48,676 nt of DNA from an uncultured Collinsella sp. Its GTDB lineage: Bacteria > Actinomycetota > Coriobacteriia > Coriobacteriales > Coriobacteriaceae. The stretch covers positions 1-48,676 of the forward strand of contig CABUZK010000009.1 in the NCBI GenBank assembly GCA_902496115.1, read 5' to 3'. Under the pieces are notes generated by a model, which was given only the letters and a program-made list of their open reading frames with translations, was not told the DNA's origin and searched no databases. The position numbers and the translations under genes were made by a program. This document shows, in pieces, positions 16,464 to 24,840 of this stretch (position 1 is the first letter of the stretch; every line of letters starts with the position of its first letter).

Positions 16464-18323
16464 CTAGATGAAGCTCGCATACTGCACGTTATCGAGTTTC
16501 GCTGCCATCTGGCTTATCTTAACGGAGCTCAGCTCGCCATCGCATATGTCTTTCAGGCTTTTAAGCAGATTGCCGATCTCACGCTTGTTACCATGGAGCT
16601 TCGGCAGCACCTTCTGGACAATCTGCTCATCGACAGAACGCTCGAGTTCGTAGTTCTCGCCGTCAAGCTCGTGCGCGGCATTAACGTACATTCGCACTTC
16701 GCGCACGGTGCGGAAGGCAAACTCATAGCCGCATTTCTCCAGCTCTTCATACAGCTTGTCGAACTTCTCGAAGATGGCGTTAGCATCATCTTCGCTGATG
16801 TAATTGGCTCCCTCCCATATGTCCTTGGCGAGACGCAGAAAAGCCTGGGGGACGCCGGAAGCTGCGACGGCAACGTCCGGCGCATCCTCGATGGCTTTGA
16901 ACCCTGCGAGGACTTCGGCCTTCGACGGCTTGAACTCTATGACGTTTGCCCTGTCGAGCACCTTGGGGCTAAACATGTAAGTGGTCTCATCGATGTTCAC
17001 GGTGCCGACAACGAACAGGTTCTGCGGATAGGGCAGCCTGTCAGCACCGCCATCGCCGTACCCATCAAGCACGATGAGGTTATCCTCGCCGATGGTCTCC
17101 ATGTGGCTGAGGAAGTCTGAGAAATACCGCTCGACATGGCTCAGGTTCATCTCGTCGAGGATGAGGAAATACGGAACCTCGGGGTTAGCGTTGGCCCGTT
17201 CGATGAGTCTCAGTATGCCGGTCTCTTCGTACGCGCCTTTGCCGCCGTCTGCAATCGGGTTGAAGAAGCCCAGCACCTTGGTGTTGTCGGTCCAGTCGGC
17301 ACCGACCGGGACGAGCAACCAGTTTGGCTCCCCGTCTTCATCCAAGACCTCAAGGTACTTTGCAAAACGCTTGGAAATCCGCGTCTTGCCTGTTCCGCTG
17401 TTGCCAGCAAGGATGACAAAGGGCTTTGCCAGTAGTGACGTGATGTAGCGCCTGGAGAAGTCGGTTTTAAATTCAGCTGGAAGGTTGTTTAGCTGAAAAG
17501 TCCTCTTCTCTCTGCTTGATGCTTTCGATGAATTCTTTGCAGCAAGGTCGATTAGTTGATGCATTGCGGGCAGCACGTCATCGCCTTGTTCGTAGTCGAT
17601 GCCCTCTTCGGCAATCAATTGGCTCGCTATGAGGTTTCGCATGAACTCAGCCACGCTGTAATCAAACTCAAGTTTCCCTGCGTAAACGTCAGCGAAATAC
17701 TTGAATGCCGTGGTCAGGCTACCAGCCCTCATCTTGCATCCGCGATTGCAAAGGGCAATAAGATCGTCAATTCTCGACTTGTAGTCGTAATCTATCGCAC
17801 CCGAAAACTGCCCGTCTTTGTATCTGCTTCCAGTGGCGAAGAAGAGTTTCGTTAGCTCCAAGATATATGCATCTTCGGAGACGCCCACAGGCTTTACTTC
17901 GGCTGCATCCATCCAGAATGTCCTTTTCGCAAAACCGTCCTCTTGCAACGGCGATGAATCGTTTACTTTGCCCGTCACTGGCAACAACAGCAGTGCGGCA
18001 AACAAGTTGCCGACATTTGGACGCTTTGCCCCGTCTCCTTGTATTTGCACACGTACTTTTCCGCCTTTTTTTGCAACGGGATAACGCGTGCCAAGGGAGA
18101 CAACTTGCCCAGTAGAGGGTACGACTACTTCCAAGATGATTGCGTGTCCGATAATGTCAACTGCAGTCAGCGTATCCCCGTTTGCAAGAGAGCCTGAACC
18201 TTTGAGTTCGTACTGTCCAGCACCACCTTGTCCAACTGTTCTCCCGCGAACGGATAGCGTATTCTCGCTATATATAGAATTCGGAATGGGATAGCTCAAA
18301 TTCCATTCATCGACAAAGGACAT
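16464..18323 (-). CDS. McrB-like AAA+ NTPase subunit, LlaJI/BsuMI-type restriction
   Basis: A 619-residue (from ATG 18323) AAA+ motor. In the longer numbering from GTG 18335, Walker A is GNSGTGKT (311-318), Walker B is FLILDEMN (390-397), and the sensor-like VVGTVNIDETT (442-452) sits where McrB has its NTAD guanine-binding motif. The changed motif means GTP specificity cannot be assumed. The N-terminal 290 residues should hold the DNA-recognition part; they are unrecognised. Start choice: ATG at 18323 has a weak GGTGG site; GTG at 18335 is nearly on top of the methyltransferase stop. It lies between methyltransferase 2 and the McrC-like nuclease with gaps of only a few bases, so all four proteins are made together. 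Confidence 0.85.
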   Translation of the reverse strand: MSFVDEWNLSYPIPNSIYSENTLSVRGRTVGQGGAGQYELKGSGSLANGDTLTAVDIIGHAIILEVVVPSTGQVVSLGTRYPVAKKGGKVRVQIQGDGAKRPNVGNLFAALLLLPVTGKVNDSSPLQEDGFAKRTFWMDAAEVKPVGVSEDAYILELTKLFFATGSRYKDGQFSGAIDYDYKSRIDDLIALCNRGCKMRAGSLTTAFKYFADVYAGKLEFDYSVAEFMRNLIASQLIAEEGIDYEQGDDVLPAMHQLIDLAAKNSSKASSREKRTFQLNNLPAEFKTDFSRRYITSLLAKPFVILAGNSGTGKTRISKRFAKYLEVLDEDGEPNWLLVPVGADWTDNTKVLGFFNPIADGGKGAYEETGILRLIERANANPEVPYFLILDEMNLSHVERYFSDFLSHMETIGEDNLIVLDGYGDGGADRLPYPQNLFVVGTVNIDETTYMFSPKVLDRANVIEFKPSKAEVLAGFKAIEDAPDVAVAASGVPQAFLRLAKDIWEGANYISEDDANAIFEKFDKLYEELEKCGYEFAFRTVREVRMYVNAAHELDGENYELERSVDEQIVQKVLPKLHGNKREIGNLLKSLKDICDGELSSVKISQMAAKLDNVQYASFI

Positions 18324-18337
18324 GGCAACCACCACAA

Positions 18338-19225
18338 TTAATCTGCTGCATAGTCAGCTATGCATCTAGCAACGTACTCAGCAAGCTTAACTGGCACGGC
18401 ATTGCCAATCGCCTGCTCAATGTCTGTCTTGGACCCGACAAACTCAAACTCTTCGGGGAAGGTTTGCAGATAGCTGCGCTCCTTGTATGTTAAGGCTCTC
18501 ACACCTTCAGAAATATCAGCCTTGTCGGCATGATGCCTCTTATATGCTGGCGGTATCGGACGGTTGGTGCCTCGTACCGTTACCGCTGGCTCGTCAATCG
18601 TGAAGACGCCCCTACGCTGGAAGTTGCGTGGATGCATGTAGAAGTATTGCGTGCCGAGCGAATCGCCAAGGTAATCCCTGACGGTCATCTGCTTGTCGCT
18701 CAGCCTTGAATCCAAGAGTTCGCCGAGAAAGTCATCTTTATCACCAAGATGACCGACAAGGATAAAGCGCCTGCGAATCTGAGGCACACCACATAGACTG
18801 GCGTTGAGGACGCGCCTCGTGAGACCGTATCCAGCATTGCGGAATATTTCCAGCGCCTCGGGCAGGACGTCCATCCGCTCGATATTGTAAACATTCTCCA
18901 TGACGAACCACTCGGGTCTGACGTCCCGAACTATCTCAGCATATCGGATGGTGAGATTGGCCCTTTTGCCGCGCTGTCTGGCGCCCGCAATGGAGAAGTC
19001 CTGGCAAGGGGGGCCACCGATTATCATCGACGGCGAATACTCTTCAATTTTCGGGACCGCTTCCGCATCGTAAAGATCGTATTTGAATGCCGGGTGGTCG
19101 AAGTTTGCCGAATAGATGTCGACAGCCGCCTGCCAGTTATCAAACGCCGCCTTTATGTTGAAGCCCGCATTCTGGAATCCGAGCGACATACCGCCGCATC
19201 CCGAGAAAAGATCAACGCAGTCCAT
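18338..19225 (-). CDS. DNA (cytosine-5-)-methyltransferase, second of a pair
   Basis: A 295-residue C5 methyltransferase that adds a methyl group from SAM to cytosine in the restriction site. Motif I is DLFSGCGGMSLGF (5-17), the catalytic PPC loop IGGPPCQDFS has C74, motif VI is MENV (109-112), motif VIII-like RRRFILVG follows, and motifs IX-X are near the end (AIGNAVPVKLAEYV). The variable target-recognition region is short. The ATG at 19225 has AGGAGGG nine bases upstream and overlaps the end of methyltransferase 1 by 14 bases. The two enzymes are clearly homologous. Paired C5 enzymes beside McrBC-like genes are the LlaJI pattern, one enzyme per strand of an asymmetric site. Confidence 0.93.
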   Translation of the reverse strand: MDCVDLFSGCGGMSLGFQNAGFNIKAAFDNWQAAVDIYSANFDHPAFKYDLYDAEAVPKIEEYSPSMIIGGPPCQDFSIAGARQRGKRANLTIRYAEIVRDVRPEWFVMENVYNIERMDVLPEALEIFRNAGYGLTRRVLNASLCGVPQIRRRFILVGHLGDKDDFLGELLDSRLSDKQMTVRDYLGDSLGTQYFYMHPRNFQRRGVFTIDEPAVTVRGTNRPIPPAYKRHHADKADISEGVRALTYKERSYLQTFPEEFEFVGSKTDIEQAIGNAVPVKLAEYVARCIADYAAD

Positions 19226-20150
19226 CGCTCACATCCCTCCTGTACTCTAGTAGCGCTCGTGCAACGTAGGTGGCAAGGTTTACCGGTACGGCGTTGCCCA
19301 CCATCTGGTTGATATCCGTCTTACTCCCAAAGAACTTGAAAGACTCCGGGAAAGTCTGGATCCTACTGCGTTCCTTTGGAGTCAAGCACCGGGCTTGACT
19401 GAGGTCCGCCGCGTCGTTGGGGTGAAGCTTGTAGTTCGGCGGTATCGGCCTGTCCACACCACGAATAGTGACCGAGGGCTCGTCGATGCTGAAGATGGCC
19501 CGCCTCGTGTAGCTTCGCGGAATTCTGAAGTAGTAATCAATTCCAAGCTCGTTACCGAGATACTCACGAATTGTCATCTGATGGTCAGAAAGGCCCTTCT
19601 CAAGATATGGGTCGAGGAACCCGTCGGGCGCCCCAAGGCATCCGATCAAGAAGTATCTCTTGCGAGCTTGGGGGACCCCGCACAGGCTTGCATCCATCAC
19701 TCGCCCACTCAAGCCATAACCCTGCGCTTTGAGGGTGGCCCGAATCGCTTCCATGGATTTGCTCGTTCGAACGCGTGGGACGTTCTCCATAACGATGAAG
19801 CGAGGCTTGCACCTCGCGATGATCTCGGCATATCTAACAGAGAGGATTGCGCGCCCACCATCCTCGGATCTCTTGCCGGCCTGCGAGAAATCCTGACAAG
19901 GAGGCCCGCCGATGATGATATCCGGAGCGAAGCCGGCAACTTCCTCGGATACGGAAACGTCGGAGAGATCCCTTTTGAAAACAGGATGCTGGAAGTTAGC
20001 GCGATAGACATCAATGGCAGCGTCCCAATTGTCGTAGGCAGCCACAACATTGACGCCAGCCTTTTCGAAGCCGAGGGACATTCCGCCGCAGCCGGCGAAA
20101 AGGTCAACTGCCGTTATGTTCCTCTCGTTTTCCACGCGCTCGGTCTCCAT
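19212..20150 (-). CDS. DNA (cytosine-5-)-methyltransferase, first of a pair
   Basis: A C5 methyltransferase of 312 residues from ATG 20150 (METERVENERN); a GTG 15 bases further in has the better GGAG spacing and is also possible. The open frame reaches back to 20405, but that part has no ribosome site and crosses the promoter. Motifs: AVDLFAGCGGMSLGF (14-28), GGPPCQDFSQAG with catalytic C85, MENVPR, QARKRYFLIG, and GNAVPVNLATYVARAL at the end. It leads the operon methyltransferase 1, methyltransferase 2, McrB-like, McrC-like. Making the methyltransferases first fits the need to protect host DNA before the nuclease appears. Confidence 0.93.
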   Translation of the reverse strand: METERVENERNITAVDLFAGCGGMSLGFEKAGVNVVAAYDNWDAAIDVYRANFQHPVFKRDLSDVSVSEEVAGFAPDIIIGGPPCQDFSQAGKRSEDGGRAILSVRYAEIIARCKPRFIVMENVPRVRTSKSMEAIRATLKAQGYGLSGRVMDASLCGVPQARKRYFLIGCLGAPDGFLDPYLEKGLSDHQMTIREYLGNELGIDYYFRIPRSYTRRAIFSIDEPSVTIRGVDRPIPPNYKLHPNDAADLSQARCLTPKERSRIQTFPESFKFFGSKTDINQMVGNAVPVNLATYVARALLEYRRDVSDGLR

Positions 20151-20175
20151 TTCGATAGATACAGACAAATAAATA

Positions 20176-20181
20176 ATTATA
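20176..20181 (-). promoter_or_regulatory. candidate -10 box for the restriction operon
   Basis: A perfect TATAAT on the minus strand, about 26 bases upstream of the ATG at 20150, within an AT-rich stretch unlike the surrounding sequence. No good -35 at the standard distance is visible (TTGAAG lies 20 bases upstream), so the promoter may be weak or assisted. The leader would be about 20 bases. Confidence 0.45.
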
Positions 20182-20239
20182 ATTTCGTTTCTTCCAACAT
20201 GCTTCAAGATCAGTCGGCAACAGAACAAATCCAGTTGTA

Positions 20240-21033
20240 ACGCTTCGCCCGGACAAGAATCGCTCGTGCTCGATTCGAGCTTATTGCCGCCCAGCAGGGC
20301 AACCACTGTCGCATGCTCGCCCGTCAGAGGCCGTCCGCGCCGCATCCGCGTCCGCTCCGGATGCCGCGCCGGGTCGGTCGTGCCGCGAACCGTCCCTCGC
20401 GGCACGCACCCTCCGCTCCCGCGAAAACCCGTTCAACACAAAGGCTTTTAGGTATAGCCTTATTGCTGTACGCCACGAAGTTCCCGCCCACTCACGCCCT
20501 CGCTGCCAAACGAATACGCATCCCTCTCTCTTCTATGGATGCAACGCTGCCGAAATATAAATCGACTCATGCGATCGCTCTCCGACCTCAGCTGAAACGT
20601 TTCAGAGCGCAACAATCTTGAACCTCGATCCACCCTCCAGACAAACCTCCTCAGTTCATCCATTACTATCGAAAAGATCTTCCATGAATTTTGACGGCCT
20701 GTTTCAGCTGTAATGGAAATAAAAACCAGCTTTTCGAAGTCGGCGCCACAACCAGGCAAGCATTTCCGAAATCGCAGCATCACATCGCTCGATATAAGTA
20801 ATTTGCTACTGGTGCAACGGCCCCGAGCACCGTTCCCGCGCGACTCTATCGCAAATACGTTGCTTAGAACAGGGCACTGCCACATTTCAGCAAGCCAATC
20901 CGAATCCTCGTTTGGTCGGGAGATAGTCCAATTACCCTTTAAATATCATATCGTTGTGGTATTCAATAAACTCAGCTCGTGGGGCAAATCGCTTCGGAAG
21001 CGTAATCGGCTCTCCGTTGTAGCGCCACAAATT
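20240..21033. other. about 790 bp without a supported gene
   Basis: Open frames here lack ribosome sites and protein-like composition. The stretch separates the minus-strand restriction operon from the plus-strand McrC relic and SIR2 gene. It is GC-rich up to about 20460 and more AT-rich after that. It probably holds rearrangement debris; I see no known element, terminator or RNA gene in it. Confidence 0.5.
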
Positions 21034-21441
21034 TACCGCTTCCTTGAAAGTAGCGGCAGGCTAAACGAGGGCGGTGAGTTCCTTTTCTACTTCTACGCCA
21101 TTAAGGACGGGCACGTGTACTCCCATCATAAAGATCTCTTTCGTACGACCCATTTCCGCTTCTACAGGAACGCAATCAGCGAGACAAACACTTACGAACT
21201 TGAACCCATGCTTTGCAAGGTGAAGGCTAACGAGCTGGTTTCGAGAGACGAACTAGCCGACCGGCTGGCCGCCATTGGTTACGAGCGGAATCGTGGGAGC
21301 CAGGGGGCGGACTTCCACTACGTGCTTAGCGTGGAGGTCGAGAACGCTGCAGTTGTGCCGCTGAGTCTCGCGTGCGGATTGGTCGACGGGCAGAACGGCA
21401 ACGATGCTTTCAGCCCGCACTCGCCGAAGTTGGTGGGATAA
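21034..21441 (+). pseudogene. 3' relic of a second McrC-like nuclease gene
   Basis: From the codon at 21034 (YRFLESSGRL) to the stop at 21441 this frame aligns without gaps to the last 136 residues of the McrC-like protein at 14025-16460. By eye roughly three quarters of the residues match, including YAIKDGHVYSHHKDLF, NELVSRDELADRL and the ending NGNDAFSPHSPK-VG. The DNA has diverged at many third positions, so it is a related copy and not a recent duplicate. Upstream of 21034 the frame is open by chance and unrelated. The PD-(D/E)XK core is missing, so it cannot be a working nuclease. It lies 39 bases before the SIR2 gene, in the same direction. Confidence 0.8.
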
Positions 21442-21480
21442 CATTTCACGAGCATGTCGATTGGTACAGGAGGAAAGATT

Positions 21481-23061
21481 ATGGACGAGAGAATCAAATC
21501 GATAATCCACAAAGCTGTTGATGATGCCGGGCGTTATCCGTTTCTCTTCATCGGCTCTGGCCTCTCCCGTCGTTACTGCGGCACGCCGGGATGGGAGGGG
21601 CTGCTTTCGGATATCTGCGCCGAGGTGCTTGACGACCCATATGCCTTCGCGCGCTTCAAGAGCCAGGCGAAGATTGCTGTCCAGAACGGCGAGGTCGAGT
21701 CCGAACTGCCGTACGTTGCCACGCTCATGGAAAGCGAAGTAAACCACGAGCTCTTTGCATCGGATGAATTCGCTGCCTTCCGCGAAGATCACAGTGACGA
21801 GCTTACCGGGGACGCTTCGCCCATGAAGATCTACGTCGCAGATAAGATCGCGAGAGCTCGTCTCGTCGAGAGCGCCGAAACTGAGAAGCTGGCGAAGGCG
21901 GGCAGGGAAAAAGTTGCCGGCATCATCACCACGAATTATGACTGTATGTGTGAGACCCTATTCCCTGGTTTCACGACCTACGTCGGAGAAAGCGACCTCC
22001 TGTTCTCTGACCAGGCTTTCTCTCAGGAGATATACAAGATCCATGGCTCAGTCTCGAGGGCGGGAAGCATCGTCCTGACCAGCGCTGACTATGCGGAGTT
22101 CGCGCAGAAGAGGAAGTATCTCTCGGCGAAGCTGCTCACCCTCTTCGTCGAGTATCCCGTCATCTTCCTCGGTTATTCGATTCAAGACGAGAACATCAGG
22201 TCGATACTGGGTGACATCTGCGAATGCCTACCAGATGACAAGCTCAAACGGCTGGGCAAGCGGCTCATCTTCGTTCAGCACGCAACCGACACCTCTGTTG
22301 GCGAGATTGCTATGAGTTTCGGTGGCCGTACGCTTTCGATGACGAAGATCACCACGGATGACTTCGAGTCGATCTACGATGCGATGCGCAGCTTCCGGAA
22401 AATGTATAGCACGCGATTTATCCGCGAGTTGAGGGGCAGCGTGTTCAGGCTTGCGGAGCATATCGACCCGAGTTCCGACATCATCGTCTCAGGGATAGAC
22501 AATGTCCTCAACGACCTTGACCCGGACCAGAAGATCGTCATCGGCCTGTCGGTGTCACCAAGTAGCATCGGAAAGCCGATTTCACCTGAAGATATCTTCG
22601 AGGACATCGTGCTCGATAACCTTCGCTATGACCCAAAGTTCATCGTCGAGAACTACCTCAACATGTACGTGCGCCAACGGCCCAACAACATGCCTGTCTT
22701 CAAGTACACGCGCGGACTCGGTGGAGAGGTCGGTAAGGACATAGCGACTTATCTCCCAACGCTCACCTCGATTGATAGCTATCGAAGCGAAACGTTCCGC
22801 AAATCGATGCCTGCGACTCGTCGCAGATTCGAAGGGTCGCTGAGCATAAAGGGCCTTGCGAATGCATGCGCGCCAAAGAGCCCGTTCGCGTTCATCCCGT
22901 GCCTTTCAGAGGAAGAGATGGACGTCGACGACTTGGAAGCGTTGCTGAAGCGGGCACTGGCTGACGTGGGAAACGACCCTGCCAAGAAGAGGGCTCTGTT
23001 GAAAGATTCGCATTATCGGAAGTGCGTCCGCATCTACGACTTCTTGCGCTATGGAAAGTAG
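21481..23061 (+). CDS. SIR2-like (NAD-consuming) defence protein with unknown C-terminal domain
   Basis: A 526-residue protein; the ATG at 21481 has AGGAGG seven bases upstream. The N-terminal 270 residues carry SIR2-fold marks in order: FLFIGSGLSRRY (about 21-32), GIITTNYDCMCE (about 148-159) with the NAD-site asparagine and aspartate, IYKIHGS (about 183-189) with the catalytic-type histidine, and FLGYSIQDENIRSIL (about 223-237). SIR2 proteins of this bacterial class usually hydrolyse NAD+ during phage infection, killing or stalling the cell. The C-terminal 250 residues are unrecognised and may sense the trigger. It directly follows an McrC relic, as if it once ended a McrBC-like operon. Function in defence is inferred from family and place. 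Confidence 0.8.
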   Translation: MDERIKSIIHKAVDDAGRYPFLFIGSGLSRRYCGTPGWEGLLSDICAEVLDDPYAFARFKSQAKIAVQNGEVESELPYVATLMESEVNHELFASDEFAAFREDHSDELTGDASPMKIYVADKIARARLVESAETEKLAKAGREKVAGIITTNYDCMCETLFPGFTTYVGESDLLFSDQAFSQEIYKIHGSVSRAGSIVLTSADYAEFAQKRKYLSAKLLTLFVEYPVIFLGYSIQDENIRSILGDICECLPDDKLKRLGKRLIFVQHATDTSVGEIAMSFGGRTLSMTKITTDDFESIYDAMRSFRKMYSTRFIRELRGSVFRLAEHIDPSSDIIVSGIDNVLNDLDPDQKIVIGLSVSPSSIGKPISPEDIFEDIVLDNLRYDPKFIVENYLNMYVRQRPNNMPVFKYTRGLGGEVGKDIATYLPTLTSIDSYRSETFRKSMPATRRRFEGSLSIKGLANACAPKSPFAFIPCLSEEEMDVDDLEALLKRALADVGNDPAKKRALLKDSHYRKCVRIYDFLRYGK

Positions 23062-23256
23062 GAAGTCCCCCAACCTTCACCAATAGTCCGGGCAACGGCA
23101 TCCGAACCTAGATCCAGTTGGGGGACATGCTCCCGAACTATGCACGGTTTCCCGCGCAAAGCTAGTTTAGCAAAGAAATGTGGAGATTGGCGGTTGGGCG
23201 CTTGAGATTCCTGCCAACTGCCGCACCCCTTGAATATCAACTTCATCCGAACACCT

Positions 23257-23292
23257 CCCAAATTCATCCGTACATGTACGGATGAATTTGGG
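23257..23292. repeat. 36-bp perfect palindrome, likely operator
   Basis: A perfect inverted repeat with no spacer: the half CCCAAATTCATCCGTACA is followed by its exact complement. A single TTCATCCGAACA half-site lies just upstream (23242-23253), matching the inner TTCATCCGTACA at 11 of 12 positions. A ribosome site and ATG follow at 23334-23348. The form suggests a repressor or integrase binding site. Confidence 0.7.
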
Positions 23293-23345
23293 AATCCGAT
23301 ACCCTGAGGGCCGGGTCGGCCGGCCCCGGGAGATCGGAGGACGCC

Positions 23346-23432
23346 ATGTCCGGAAAGAGCGGGAAGGGCGCCGCGAGGGCGGTCCCGAGGGCCCACGGCA
23401 GGCGATCGGCGATTTCATGCAACTACGGCTGA
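23346..23432 (+). pseudogene. truncated start of an unknown gene
   Basis: ATG at 23346 follows CGGAGG by five bases and opens a basic 28-residue frame (MSGKSGKGAARAVPRAHGRR...) that stops at 23432, just inside the end of the facing 145-aa gene. The good ribosome site and the palindrome upstream suggest the 5' end of a gene whose body has been lost, but a real 28-residue peptide cannot be excluded. Confidence 0.35.
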
Positions 23433-23860
23433 AGTGTCTTTATGTGGTTCAGCGCACCCAACAGTACCGTTTGATTTCGCTCAAAGCATAAACGAAACCA
23501 TGCATATATTCCCAAGGCAATCAGGCATGGCGTCACGAAAACCCCGGCAGCGATTGAATTGTTGCCCGCCCATGCAGACAGACACCCTCCGACCGTAAGT
23601 GAGATGATCATGCTGATCACGCTGGGGGCCCAACTCGTATAATGCACCCCACTCACCGCCTGTTCGACTATTTCGCATTTCTTTTTCAGGCTAATGTCCT
23701 CATCCACTTCACCAAGAGAAAAGTCCACTCCCGAAATTAAATCGAGCAATTCAGCCTCACTGTAGCCGCCTTCCTTGAATCTTTTAATGAAGAAACCTCC
23801 TGGTCCAGGCCCACAGATAGGACGGTTTACACGAAACAGTTCCTTATAGGCGATTCCCAT
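23423..23860 (-). CDS. small membrane protein (145 aa), unknown
   Basis: A 145-residue protein; the ATG at 23860 has AAGGAG six bases upstream. The first 70 residues are soluble and charged. Two membrane segments follow, about 78-98 (VISMIISLTVGGCLSAWAG) and 102-123 (SIAAGVFVTPCLIALGIYAWF), then a short tail. Such a soluble domain with a C-terminal hairpin of two helices is common in defence effectors that disturb the membrane, but also in many unrelated proteins. It stands alone between the SIR2 gene and the VirD4/ClpP group, and AT content around it is higher than its neighbours. No family recognised. Confidence 0.6.
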   Translation of the reverse strand: MGIAYKELFRVNRPICGPGPGGFFIKRFKEGGYSEAELLDLISGVDFSLGEVDEDISLKKKCEIVEQAVSGVHYTSWAPSVISMIISLTVGGCLSAWAGNNSIAAGVFVTPCLIALGIYAWFRLCFERNQTVLLGALNHIKTLQP

Positions 23861-23947
23861 TGTTAACTCCTTAAAGTGCAGATGCTATTTACGCTATCGT
23901 TCTATCATTTCGTCCGGACAGATTTTTATCGGACCGTCGGCAACCGT

Positions 23948-24766
23948 TCACAAGGACATCCCGTTCAGTAACTCCCCGCGCTCCTCATACCCGCGCTCGA
24001 GCTTCTTCCCAAGCTCCGCAGCGCAGCGCTTCGTTTCCTCGGCAAACAGGTCATCGATAGCCCTGTCAATCCGCGTGCAAGTCTGCCGATGCTCGTCCTT
24101 CCAGGGCAGGTTGAGTCCCAAACTCGCGTCCCAATAGCCGCCGAGTTTGGCGTTAATTACTTCCTCGGGATACAGCACGTCGCGGCGAATGTCCTCAACT
24201 ACATCGTCCTCGTCCATATCGCAGGCCGCATCGCCCTGCTCGAGGAACTTGCGCAGCTCCTTTTGCGCCCGGATGTTGTTCAGCATGCGAACACACACCA
24301 CGGCCAAAAAGCGATAACGTTCGCATAGATCCCACTCGCCTTCGAGCCATACGCGAAAGCCCAGCATTTCGCTCGCGGACTCATCATCCATCAGGATCAA
24401 TTCCCACGGAAGCACATTGGCGAGTGCGTCCTCCCCCAGCCTTTGCACGCCGTCGCGCATAAAGATGCACGGCTCCACGTCGTAATAGCCAAAACCGTGG
24501 CCCGCATCGCGACGATTGATGACATGCTTGGGCAACAGGATGATCTTGTCGCTGGGCTCGGGATCTATCTTCCGCAGCTTTTTGACCTTGCGGCGGGCGC
24601 GCTTTAGGCTGCGTTCGCTATCGCCACGGCCGCGGCCGTCCGGCTTGCCGCCGTATCGAAGGGCAACCTCACGCGCCAGGATCTTTGTGTCCGCAGCGCA
24701 CAGCAGGTCGCTCACGGTGGGCAGGTCTTCCCACTCAATGCCATCGACGTCCCAAATCCTGTTCAT
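23948..24766 (-). CDS. hypothetical protein (272 aa) after clpP
   Basis: A 272-residue soluble protein starting MNRIWDVDGIEWEDLP at 24766, with AGAGG seven bases upstream. An alternative ATG at 24832 has no good ribosome site, and the rest of the long open frame overlaps clpP in another phase. There is a basic helix (SERSLKRARRKVKKLRK, about 51-67) and a central strand/helix region (DKIILLPKHVINRR, GFRVWLEGEWDLCERYRFLAVV). It ends in a charged helical tail. It follows the ClpP gene by 74 bases on the same strand and shares the accessory block with the VirD4-like gene. I do not recognise its family. Confidence 0.6.
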   Translation of the reverse strand: MNRIWDVDGIEWEDLPTVSDLLCAADTKILAREVALRYGGKPDGRGRGDSERSLKRARRKVKKLRKIDPEPSDKIILLPKHVINRRDAGHGFGYYDVEPCIFMRDGVQRLGEDALANVLPWELILMDDESASEMLGFRVWLEGEWDLCERYRFLAVVCVRMLNNIRAQKELRKFLEQGDAACDMDEDDVVEDIRRDVLYPEEVINAKLGGYWDASLGLNLPWKDEHRQTCTRIDRAIDDLFAEETKRCAAELGKKLERGYEERGELLNGMSL

Positions 24767-24840
24767 GTTCAACCTCTTTCTGGCTGTGAATTTACGCACT
24801 TGTTCGCCCTGCACAACGTACTTGTAAGGCATGCGCCCCG

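Noticed and set aside
20151..20405. N-terminal extension of methyltransferase 1
   Set aside because: The extension crosses a TATAAT promoter and AT-rich leader, and has no ribosome site; C5 methyltransferases start shortly before motif I.
20713..21033. N-terminal 107 codons of the frame holding the McrC relic
   Set aside because: They have no similarity to McrC and no ribosome site; the frame is open by chance ahead of the relic.
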